Shown here piece by piece: positions 10,002 to 17,378 of a stretch of DNA of 64,000 bases; within the stretch, counting starts at the first letter, position 1, and each line of letters opens with the position of its first letter. Both the position numbers and the translations under genes were made by a program. Under the pieces are notes generated by a model. It saw nothing but the letters and a program-made list of their open reading frames with translations, did not search any database and was not told where the DNA came from. Origin of the DNA: Brevundimonas sp. EYE_349 (GTDB taxonomy: Bacteria > Pseudomonadota > Alphaproteobacteria > Caulobacterales > Caulobacteraceae). Location of the stretch: assembly GCF_023147505.1 (NCBI RefSeq), contig NZ_JAHXPB010000002.1:450419-514418 (forward strand), written 5' to 3'.

Positions 10002-11591
10002 TCACACCAGCCGGTTGCGGCCCCACAGACGCTCGTACTTCCACCCCGTCAGGCTTTCGACGATCTGCTTGGCTTCTGGGCTGGACGGCTCGGTCTCTCC
10101 AGACCGCAGACGGTCGATTTCGCTCATCAGGACCTTGTGGCTGGGTTGATCTAGGCGGAATGACCACGAAAGGATCGCGCCCGCCGCCATGACCAGGATC
10201 GGGCCGGCGACCAGCAGCCCCGCGACCGTGGCCACCGCCCCCGGCGTCTGCGCGACCACGCCCCCCGCTGCGCCAGCCTTAGGCGAGACATAGCCTCCGG
10301 TCTCGATGATCCAGCCGGTCAGGATGATGGCCCCGGACTGGGCGACCTTGCGCACCAGGGTCATTACCCCCGCGAAGATGCCCTCGCGACGCTGGCCCGT
10401 GACCGCCTCGTCGACGTCCGGCAGATAGTTGTAGACCGACCACGGCACGAAATTCAGCGTGCCGCGCCCCAGCCCCGCCAAGACGATTGGCCCCAGCAGC
10501 CAGAAGGCGGCGCCCAGGTTGAACCCGCCTGAGCCCGGATTGACCAGGGCGAACAGATCCTGCCCCCCGACCGTCGGCCGCACGAAGTAGAAGATCAACA
10601 ACAGCATCAGGGCGGCGGTGAAGAAGCCCGCCGCGATCCGATAGGCGATCACCGGCCCGATGCGGATGACCAGATGGATCGCCACCATCACGGAGATCAG
10701 CTGGGCGACATACATGGCGGTCATCATCTGCGAGATCATCACCGTCGCGCCCAGCATCACGGTCGCCACGAAGATCGGAAACGCGGTGTTGAAGATGTCC
10801 TGAGAGATATAGCCGCCCAGATAGATCGACAGATGCTGGCGGAAGGCCCGGATCCGCAGGGTCGAGAACAGGTCGCGGAACATGTTCACCGGGATCAGCA
10901 GCGCCTTGCGCAGGCTGGGCGGCTCGGCCTTCACCGCCTTCTCGGCGTCGGTGAACGGACGTTCCCAGGTGAAGATCACGACCAGGATCACAACGGCGCT
11001 GAACAACAGGCCGAAGATGGTCGCCATGATCAGGAAGGTCTGGGCCGAATCCCGACCGCCGAAGTTGTTGATGATCAGGGTCGGCAGATAGGAGGCCAGG
11101 ATGGCCGAGCTTTGGGCCATCAGCATGCGCGCGCCCGCAAACTTGGCCTTCTCCTTGTAATCCTTGGTCATCTCGGCCGCGAGCGTTTCCCAGGGAATGA
11201 GAAACATCGTGTACAGCAGCTCGAAGAAGATGAAGGCGGTCAGATAATAGACGAAGGTCTGGCCGCTGATGAAGATCAGGGCGAAGCTGGGCAGCAGCGG
11301 AATGGTGATCAGAAGGAAGATCTTGCGCCGCCCCACCGTCCTGCCGATCCAGGTGTGGCGCAGATTGTCCGACACATAGCCGATCAGCGGACAGGTGATG
11401 GCCTCCAGCAGTCGCGGCAGGCCCAGGATCAGGCCGGCCTGGACCGGCGTCAGGTCGCAGAAGGTCGTGAAGAAGTAGAACAGCCAGCCGGTGATCACCG
11501 CCTGGGCGCCCGCCCCCAGCATGTCGCCGGAGCCCCAGCCCCAGTAGTTGTACCAGCGCGGGATGCGGGCGGACGGTTCCGTGGACGTCAT
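10002..11591 (-). CDS. GPH-family sugar:cation symporter
   Basis: A 529-aa MFS protein of the glycoside-pentoside-hexuronide type with about twelve membrane segments. The N-terminal WYNYWGWGSGDMLGAG and the early loop PLIGYVSDN, followed by IGRTVGRRK, are typical of MelB-like carriers in alphaproteobacterial polysaccharide loci. The C-terminal tail after the last segment is charged and cytosolic. It would move mono- or disaccharides, for instance unsaturated galacturonosyl-rhamnose or its parts, from periplasm to cytosol. It lies between the GH105 gene (26 bases away) and the TonB receptor on the same strand. Confidence 0.87.
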   Translation of the reverse strand: MTSTEPSARIPRWYNYWGWGSGDMLGAGAQAVITGWLFYFFTTFCDLTPVQAGLILGLPRLLEAITCPLIGYVSDNLRHTWIGRTVGRRKIFLLITIPLLPSFALIFISGQTFVYYLTAFIFFELLYTMFLIPWETLAAEMTKDYKEKAKFAGARMLMAQSSAILASYLPTLIINNFGGRDSAQTFLIMATIFGLLFSAVVILVVIFTWERPFTDAEKAVKAEPPSLRKALLIPVNMFRDLFSTLRIRAFRQHLSIYLGGYISQDIFNTAFPIFVATVMLGATVMISQMMTAMYVAQLISVMVAIHLVIRIGPVIAYRIAAGFFTAALMLLLIFYFVRPTVGGQDLFALVNPGSGGFNLGAAFWLLGPIVLAGLGRGTLNFVPWSVYNYLPDVDEAVTGQRREGIFAGVMTLVRKVAQSGAIILTGWIIETGGYVSPKAGAAGGVVAQTPGAVATVAGLLVAGPILVMAAGAILSWSFRLDQPSHKVLMSEIDRLRSGETEPSSPEAKQIVESLTGWKYERLWGRNRLV

Positions 11592-11616
11592 CTCGGCTTC
11601 TCCAGACCGCGGCGCG

Positions 11617-12723
11617 TCAGATGTACTGACGCAGGAATTCGCCCAGGCACAGGATCGCCAGGGACTGGCCGTAAGGCATGGAGGTCAGCGGAATGTCCTT
11701 ATAGCCCTGCAGGTCGTCGAAGACCGGCGTGCCGAACGACACCTGCTGCAGCTCGCCGTCATCCGAGATGTTGGCCAGCACGCCCTTGACCGCCTTCAGC
11801 GCCATTGGGGCGTATTCGGCGCTGATGTAGCGTTTGCGCACCGCCTTCAGGACGCCGTAGGCGAAACCGGCGGTCGCCGAGGCCTCCAGATAGCTGTCGT
11901 GATCGGGGATCAGGGTGCGCCACAGGCCGCTCTCATCCTGATGTTCAGCCAGGGCCTTCACCTGGGCCTCCAGCGTCTCGATCAGGAAGCGGCGCAGGCT
12001 GTCTTCTGGCGGCAGGTCCAGCAGCTCGATGAACTCGGGGATGGCGATGGTGACCCAGCAGTTTCCGCGCGCCCACAGGGCGTCGGCGAAGTTGTGCCGT
12101 CCCAGGAAGGTCCAGCCGTGGAACCACAGGCCGGTCTTGCGGTCGAACAGATATTTGATGTGGAGGAGGAACTGCTTCTTGGCCTCCTCGACATAGTGCG
12201 GGCGGCCCAGCACCAGGCCGATCTTGGCCAGTGGCAGGACGCTCATCATCAAGGTGTCGTCCCACAGTTCCTGCGGGTTCTCGTCGTTGAAGACGATGTG
12301 CTGGAAGCCGTCTTCCTCGGTGCGGGGCAGACCATCCATCAGCCACTCCGCCCAGGTGTCGAGATAGGGGATGAAGGTCTGGTCGCCTGTCTGCTCGTAA
12401 AGATAGGCCAGGGTCAGGAAGGGCGAGACGGTGTTGATGTTCTTGGTGGGGGTGCCGGCGGCGAAGCGGTCGCGGAACCAGTTCAGCATGATGTCCAGCG
12501 CCGCCTGATCATTGGTCTGCTCATACAGCTTGTAGATGCCGTACAGGCCGATGCCGTGGGTCCACTCCCAGTCGTTCCAGCCCTTGGTGTCGATGACGCG
12601 ACCGTCTTCCAGACGCAGCAGGAACTCGCCCGTGTCGTCCTTGATGTTCACCAGATTGTCCAGCAGGCGGGCGATGGCGTCGCGGACGTCGGCGTAAGGC
12701 AGGTCGTGGATCAGATTCGGCAT
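11617..12723 (-). CDS. GH105 unsaturated rhamnogalacturonyl hydrolase
   Basis: A 368-aa alpha/alpha-barrel glycosidase that removes the 4,5-unsaturated galacturonosyl residue left by pectin lyases. The start at 12723 (MPNLIHDLPY) is preceded by GGGAA; the longer frame to 12906 encodes an arginine-rich stretch and is rejected. Visible: GWNDWEWTHGIGLYGIYKLY (residues 48-67), the W-x-D motif in ELWDDTLMM (D156 aligns with the family's catalytic acid), HGWTFLGRHNFADALWARGN, and DSYLEASATAGFAYG. There is no signal peptide, so it acts in the cytosol on imported disaccharide, releasing 4-deoxy-5-keto uronate for KduI. It is divergent from kduI across a shared regulatory gap. Confidence 0.93.
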   Translation of the reverse strand: MPNLIHDLPYADVRDAIARLLDNLVNIKDDTGEFLLRLEDGRVIDTKGWNDWEWTHGIGLYGIYKLYEQTNDQAALDIMLNWFRDRFAAGTPTKNINTVSPFLTLAYLYEQTGDQTFIPYLDTWAEWLMDGLPRTEEDGFQHIVFNDENPQELWDDTLMMSVLPLAKIGLVLGRPHYVEEAKKQFLLHIKYLFDRKTGLWFHGWTFLGRHNFADALWARGNCWVTIAIPEFIELLDLPPEDSLRRFLIETLEAQVKALAEHQDESGLWRTLIPDHDSYLEASATAGFAYGVLKAVRKRYISAEYAPMALKAVKGVLANISDDGELQQVSFGTPVFDDLQGYKDIPLTSMPYGQSLAILCLGEFLRQYI

Positions 12724-12868
12724 GACGGGTTCCCAAGGCGCCGAGGCGCCGTCGCTCAGACAACATCGGGCGTCGGCAGGCGGGTCTGTCCGCTGGCGCG
12801 ACAGCCTAGGCCGTATCGCGCGCCTTCGGCGTCCCCGACAGTTTCCACCCCATTCCTTGAAACGGCGA

Positions 12869-12896
12869 CTGGCATCACCGTCCCATTTTTTATATA
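12869..12896 (+). promoter_or_regulatory. Possible promoter for kduI in the divergent GH105-kduI gap
   Basis: CTGGCA and TATATA with a 16-base spacer lie about 120 bases before the kduI start, in the only AT-rich patch of the 295-base gap (12724-13018). The complementary strand of the same patch also offers a TATATA for the GH105 gene, so the two promoters may overlap. No LacI- or GntR-type operator could be identified with confidence. Confidence 0.35.
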
Positions 12897-13018
12897 GCTC
12901 TCTCATTATGTGAGCCGCAATGCCTCGTCAAGGCGACGGCCGGCTCTCAGATAGCCTTGGGATCGATCGTCGACGTCAGACGCCTCGGCCCCTCTCAAAC
13001 CAGCGCGAGACCCACGCC

Positions 13019-13876
13019 ATGTCCGATCCGATGTACGACAAGATTTATCAGGCCACCCACCCGGACATGATGGAGGGAGCCACGAACCAGCAGCTGCGGG
13101 ATCGCTATCTGGTCGGCGGGCTGTTCACGCCCGGCAAGGTCAGCCTGAACTATTCCCACAACGAGCGGATGGTGCTGGGCGGGGCGATGCCGGTGGACGG
13201 CGCCCTGGGCCTGCCCAGCCATTCGGAGCCGCCGTCCCTGGCGGGCAAGCCGTTCCTGCACGCCCGCGAACTGGGCGTGGTCAATATCGGCGGCGCCGGT
13301 TCGGTGACGGTTGATGGCGAGACCATCGAACTGGCCTTCCGCGACGGCCTCTATGTGCCGATGGGGTCGACCGAAGTGACCTTCGCGTCGAAGGACGCCG
13401 CTGAGCCGGCCCGATTCTATCTAGTCGCCACGCCGGCCCACGCCCGCTACGACCTGACCAAAATTTCGATCGATGAGGCGGTGCCGTTGGAGATGGGGTC
13501 GCTGGAGACCTCCAATGAGCGCACCATCTATCAGTACATCGTCCCGGCGAAGGTGAAGTCCTGCCAACTGCTGCTGGGCGTGACGGTCCTGAAACCGGGC
13601 TCGGTGTGGAACACCATGCCGCCGCATCTGCATGACCGCCGTTCCGAAGCCTATCTGTATTTCGGTCTGGGCGAGAACGACCGCGTCTTCCACTTCATGG
13701 GCGAGCCGGACAATGCGCGTCACATCGTCGTGGCCGACGGCGAAGCCGTCATCAGCCCGCCCTGGTCGATCCACATGGGTTCGGGCACGTCCAACTACAC
13801 CTTCATCTGGGGCATGGGCGGCGAGAACCTCGACTATACCGACATGCACAAGCTCGACATCTGCCAACTGCGCTGA
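13019..13876 (+). CDS. kduI: 5-dehydro-4-deoxy-D-glucuronate isomerase
   Basis: Isomerises 4-deoxy-5-keto-uronate (DKI) to 2,5-diketo-3-deoxygluconate (DKII) in pectin breakdown; zinc-dependent cupin. The start at 13019 ([18 protein letters not shown]) gives 285 residues, close to the usual 278; the frame continues upstream to 12920 without family similarity. The zinc set is visible: H203 and H205 in [10 protein letters not shown] with E210, and H252 in WSIHMGSG, matching E. coli H196, H198, E203 and H245 with a constant offset of seven. FIWGMGGEN and the terminal CQLR are conserved. It starts a kduI-kduD-kdgK operon, with GAGAGGA before kduD. Confidence 0.96.
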   Translation: MSDPMYDKIYQATHPDMMEGATNQQLRDRYLVGGLFTPGKVSLNYSHNERMVLGGAMPVDGALGLPSHSEPPSLAGKPFLHARELGVVNIGGAGSVTVDGETIELAFRDGLYVPMGSTEVTFASKDAAEPARFYLVATPAHARYDLTKISIDEAVPLEMGSLETSNERTIYQYIVPAKVKSCQLLLGVTVLKPGSVWNTMPPHLHDRRSEAYLYFGLGENDRVFHFMGEPDNARHIVVADGEAVISPPWSIHMGSGTSNYTFIWGMGGENLDYTDMHKLDICQLR

Positions 13877-13899
13877 TCCGAACAGGAGAGGAAACAACC

Positions 13900-14658
13900 A
13901 TGAGCAATCCGTTCGACCTGACCGGCAAGGTCGCCTTGGTCACCGGGGGCAACACGGGTCTGGGTCAGGGCATCGCCCTGGCCTTGGCCGAGGCCGGCGC
14001 CGACATCGTTTCGGTCGCCCTGTCCGATTCCGACGATACGGTCGCCCAGGTTCAGGCCATGGGCCGGCGCGCCCACGCCGTCAGCGCCGACCTGACCTCG
14101 ATCGAACCGGTCGAGCGCGTTCTGGCCGAGGCGCTTCAGGCCATGGGTCGGGTGGATATTCTGGTCAACAACGCCGGTCTGATCCGCCGCGCCGACGCGG
14201 TGGACTTCTCCGAAGCCGACTGGGACCTGGTGATGAACATCAATCTGAAGACCGTCTTCTTCATGAGCCAGGCGGTCGCCCGCCACTTCATCAAGCAGGG
14301 CGATGGCGGCAAGATCATCAACATCGCCTCCATGCTGTCCTTCCAGGGCGGCATCCGCGTGCCGTCCTACACCGCGTCCAAGTCTGGCGTGGCGGGTCTG
14401 ACCAAGCTGATGGCCAACGAATGGGCGCCGCACGGCATCACCGCCAACGCCATCGCCCCCGGCTATTTCGCCACGGCCAACACCCAGGCCCTGCGTGAAG
14501 ACCCGGTGCGGTCGGCCGAGATCCTGGGCCGCATTCCCGCCGGTCGCTGGGGCCAGCCCTCGGACCTGGGCGGCGCCGCCGTCTTCCTGGCCAGCCGGGC
14601 CTCCGACTATGTTCAGGGCGCCATCCTGCCGGTCGACGGCGGCTGGCAGGCGCGCTGA
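13900..14658 (+). CDS. kduD: 2-dehydro-3-deoxy-D-gluconate 5-dehydrogenase
   Basis: A 252-aa SDR enzyme that reduces 2,5-diketo-3-deoxygluconate to 2-keto-3-deoxygluconate with NAD(P)H. Visible: TGGNTGLGQG at 15-24, NNAG at 90-93, the catalytic S144, Y157 and K161 (SYTASK), and the KduD-typical segments INIASMLSFQGG, APGYFATANTQALR and the ending PVDGGWQAR. It follows kduI by 23 bases and precedes the kinase gene by 20, so the three work in sequence. The YFATANT loop separates it from gluconate 5-dehydrogenases, which are the nearest alternative. Confidence 0.95.
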   Translation: MSNPFDLTGKVALVTGGNTGLGQGIALALAEAGADIVSVALSDSDDTVAQVQAMGRRAHAVSADLTSIEPVERVLAEALQAMGRVDILVNNAGLIRRADAVDFSEADWDLVMNINLKTVFFMSQAVARHFIKQGDGGKIINIASMLSFQGGIRVPSYTASKSGVAGLTKLMANEWAPHGITANAIAPGYFATANTQALREDPVRSAEILGRIPAGRWGQPSDLGGAAVFLASRASDYVQGAILPVDGGWQAR

Positions 14659-14678
14659 GACACGGTTAGCGTTCCGAC

Positions 14679-15737
14679 ATGACCAACACCGCCTCGGGTC
14701 CCTCGGCCGCCTCCCGCGCCATCCTCTGCTTCGGCGAGATGCTGCTGCGGCTGTCGCCCAATCAGAATGAACTGCTGATGCAGTCCCCCGCCCTGACCGT
14801 GCGTCCGGGCGGGGCCGAGGCCAATGTCGCCGTGGCCCTGGCCCGCTTCGGCGCGCCGACGCGGATGGCGACGGTCCTGCCGGACAATGCGCTGGGCCAC
14901 GCCGCCCGCGACGAGGTGCGAAAGCACGGCGTCGACACCACCCCCATCGTCTTCACGGCGGGACGAATGGGCCTGTATTTCCTGACGCCCGGCGCCGTGC
15001 GCCGTCCGTCCGAAGTCCTCTATGACCGCGCCGGTTCGGCCTTCGTGGAGCGTGTCCACACGGCCTTCGACTGGGACCGGCTGCTGGACGGCGTCGAGTG
15101 GCTGCACGCCTCGGGCGTCACGCCCGCGACCGGCCCCAACGGCTCGGCCGCCGCTGTCGCCCTCATCGAGGCCGCCGTCCGCATGGGCGTGAAGGTCAGC
15201 TATGACGGCAACTTCCGCGGCAAGCTGTGGGACCAGTGGGACGGCGATCCGCCCGCGACACTGGGCAAGATGCTGGCGGGCGCCACCGTCGCCTTCGCCG
15301 ACGACCGCGACTTCGCCTTGGTGCTGAAGACCCGCTTCGACAGCCCCGACCCAGCCGAGCGCCGCCGTCAGGCCGCCAAGGCCGCCTTCGCCGCCTTCCC
15401 CCGCCTGGAACGCATCGCCTGCACCCTGCGGGTTCAGGACAGCGTCGCCGACCAGGCCCTGTCGGCGGTCATGCTGACCCGCGACGGGGACAGCATCATC
15501 GAGACCCATGCCGAAGCCATCCACCTGAGCGGCGTCGTCGACCGCGTCGGCGGCGGCGACGCCTTCGCCTCGGGCGTCCTGTTCGGCTTGTGGAGCGGAT
15601 GGGCGGATCAGCAGGCCCTGGACTTCGGCCTGGCCGCCGCCGGGCTGAAACACTCGGTCCCCGGCGACTTCAACCTGTTCACCGCCGACCAGGTTCAGGC
15701 CGCCATGGGCGACGGCGGGTTCGACATCCGGCGATAG
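14679..15737 (+). CDS. kdgK: 2-keto-3-deoxygluconate kinase
   Basis: A 352-aa PfkB-family kinase that phosphorylates 2-keto-3-deoxygluconate to KDPG, the entry to the lower Entner-Doudoroff route. Visible: the N-terminal LCFGEMLLRLSP, the substrate-binding GGAEANVAVALARFG at 44-58, YDGNFRGKLW at 175-184, and the anion-hole/catalytic motif GGGDAF with D294 as the base. KDPG aldolase is not in the window. It follows kduD closely and is translated from the same transcript. Confidence 0.93.
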   Translation: MTNTASGPSAASRAILCFGEMLLRLSPNQNELLMQSPALTVRPGGAEANVAVALARFGAPTRMATVLPDNALGHAARDEVRKHGVDTTPIVFTAGRMGLYFLTPGAVRRPSEVLYDRAGSAFVERVHTAFDWDRLLDGVEWLHASGVTPATGPNGSAAAVALIEAAVRMGVKVSYDGNFRGKLWDQWDGDPPATLGKMLAGATVAFADDRDFALVLKTRFDSPDPAERRRQAAKAAFAAFPRLERIACTLRVQDSVADQALSAVMLTRDGDSIIETHAEAIHLSGVVDRVGGGDAFASGVLFGLWSGWADQQALDFGLAAAGLKHSVPGDFNLFTADQVQAAMGDGGFDIRR

Positions 15738-15765
15738 GCCGTCCTCTCACCAAAGAGACACCCCG

Positions 15766-16974
15766 ATGCTGACGGCGATCCTGATGGCGGCGACGATATC
15801 GACCTGGCGTTTCGACCTGGCGCCCCAGCCGACCGCGCCGGATCGGATCGCGGTCCAGCCCAGCCAGACCTATCAGCCGGGCGGATACGGCTTTGAGCCA
15901 CAGTTGACGCCGGACGGTTATGCCTTCTCGGCGGCCGTCCCCGAGGGCCTCTATCGCGTGACGGTCCGCTTCGGCAGCGCCCAGGCTGGGCGCACCACGG
16001 TCAAGGCCGAGGCTCGGCGGCTGATGGCGCGCGACATCGTCACCGCCCCCGGCGTCTATCAGACCCGCAGCTTCATCGTTCCCGTGCGCGGCCCCGCCCT
16101 GGCCGCGCCGCCCGCCAATGCGCCGGGCGGCGCGGCCGTCGTGCTGACGCCGCAGGAGCTCGCCTCGCGCACCTGGGACGACCGGCTGACGCTGGAGTTT
16201 CTGGACCATCCACAGGTCGCCGCCATCGACATCGCGCCGGTCGAGGCGCCCGTGATCTATCTGGCGGGCGATTCCACCGTCACCGACCAGCCGTCCGAAC
16301 CGGCGGCCAGCTGGGGCCAGATGCTGCCAGCCCTGCTTGGTCCCGACATCGCCGTGGCCAACCACGCCCAGTCGGGAGAGACGCTGAAATCCTTCATAAG
16401 CGAACTGCGCCTGGCCAAGATTCTGACCACGCTGAAGGCCGGGGACTGGCTGCTGATCCAGTTCGGTCACAACGATCAGAAGGTCCAGTGGCCCCAGACC
16501 TATGTGGACCCTGAAACTACCTATCCCGCCTATCTGAAGGTCTTCATCGCCGAGGCGAAGCGACGCGGCGCCCACCCGGTCCTGGTGACCTCGCCCGAAC
16601 GGCGCAACTTCCGCGACGGACGCATCCAGGACACCCTGGGCGCCTATGCCGAGGCGGCGCGCAAGGTCGCGCGCGAAGAGGACGTGCCTCTGATCGACCT
16701 GAACGACGCATCCCGCCGCATCTATGAGGCGCTGGGCCCGGATCAGGCGGCGAGCCTGTTCAACGACGGCGGGGCGGACCGCACCCATCATGACAATGCC
16801 GGGGCCTGGCTGCTGGCCCGCGCCGTCGCCGCCCAACTCGCCGAAAAGGCGCCGGATCTGGCGGCGCACATCGCGCCCGAGTTCCGCACCTTCACGCCCG
16901 ACGCTCCGCCGATGTCCGAGACCGACATCGCCCCCAGCCTGTCGGCAAGCCGGGAACGCCCGCGCGGCGATTGA
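15766..16974 (+). CDS. Rhamnogalacturonan acetylesterase (CE12, SGNH hydrolase)
   Basis: A 402-aa esterase that would remove acetyl groups from galacturonate residues of rhamnogalacturonan. The first 160 residues form a beta-rich accessory domain typical of bacterial CE12 enzymes. The SGNH domain then shows block I AGDSTV (nucleophile S170), block II NHAQSGET with Gly near 203, block III FGHNDQ with N236, and block V DRTHHDNAGA with D338 and H341. The N-terminus (MLTAILMAATIS) is short and hydrophobic and may be a weak signal peptide, so secretion is uncertain. It continues the pectin operon after kdgK. Confidence 0.9.
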   Translation: MLTAILMAATISTWRFDLAPQPTAPDRIAVQPSQTYQPGGYGFEPQLTPDGYAFSAAVPEGLYRVTVRFGSAQAGRTTVKAEARRLMARDIVTAPGVYQTRSFIVPVRGPALAAPPANAPGGAAVVLTPQELASRTWDDRLTLEFLDHPQVAAIDIAPVEAPVIYLAGDSTVTDQPSEPAASWGQMLPALLGPDIAVANHAQSGETLKSFISELRLAKILTTLKAGDWLLIQFGHNDQKVQWPQTYVDPETTYPAYLKVFIAEAKRRGAHPVLVTSPERRNFRDGRIQDTLGAYAEAARKVAREEDVPLIDLNDASRRIYEALGPDQAASLFNDGGADRTHHDNAGAWLLARAVAAQLAEKAPDLAAHIAPEFRTFTPDAPPMSETDIAPSLSASRERPRGD

Positions 16975-17060
16975 CCGCGCTGCGAAGCGTTTGACGCGCG
17001 ACGTCGGAGCCACTACCAAATGGTGAAACAGAATACCGAATAATCGGAACTGGAGGAATC

Positions 17061-17378
17061 ATGAGTTCGCTTCACGCCTTCCGCATGCAACTGAAGCCCG
17101 GCGCGGTCGAGGAATACAAGGCGCGTCACGACGCCATCTGGCCCGAACTGGCCGAACTGCTTACGGCCAGCGGGGTCAGCGACTATTCGATCTTCCTGGA
17201 TGAGGAGACCCTGTCCCTGTTCGCGGTGCTGCGCCGCGCGGACGACCATACGCTGAACGACCTGCCCAACCATCCGCTGATGAAGAAATGGTGGACGCAT
17301 ATGGCGCCCCTGATGGAGGTCCTGCCCGGCGACCAGCCGCGCGAATGGCCCCTGCAACTGATGTTCCATCAAGCCTGA
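17061..17378 (+). CDS. rhaM: L-rhamnose mutarotase
   Basis: A 105-aa protein that interconverts the alpha and beta anomers of L-rhamnose. Conserved features: RMQLKPGAVEEYKARHDAIWPE with the family's catalytic His at 23, YSIFLDEE near 42, and the C-terminal KKWWTHMAPLME that closes the active site. It is preceded by GGAGGAATC and overlaps the next start (TGATG), so it is translationally coupled to the beta-galactosidase gene. Its presence supports rhamnose, not fucose, as the deoxysugar handled by the locus. Confidence 0.95.
   Translation: MSSLHAFRMQLKPGAVEEYKARHDAIWPELAELLTASGVSDYSIFLDEETLSLFAVLRRADDHTLNDLPNHPLMKKWWTHMAPLMEVLPGDQPREWPLQLMFHQA

Noticed and set aside
12724..12906. N-terminal extension of the GH105 gene
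   Set aside because: Arg-rich, no family similarity, and it overlaps the divergent promoter; the ATG at 12723 has a ribosome site.
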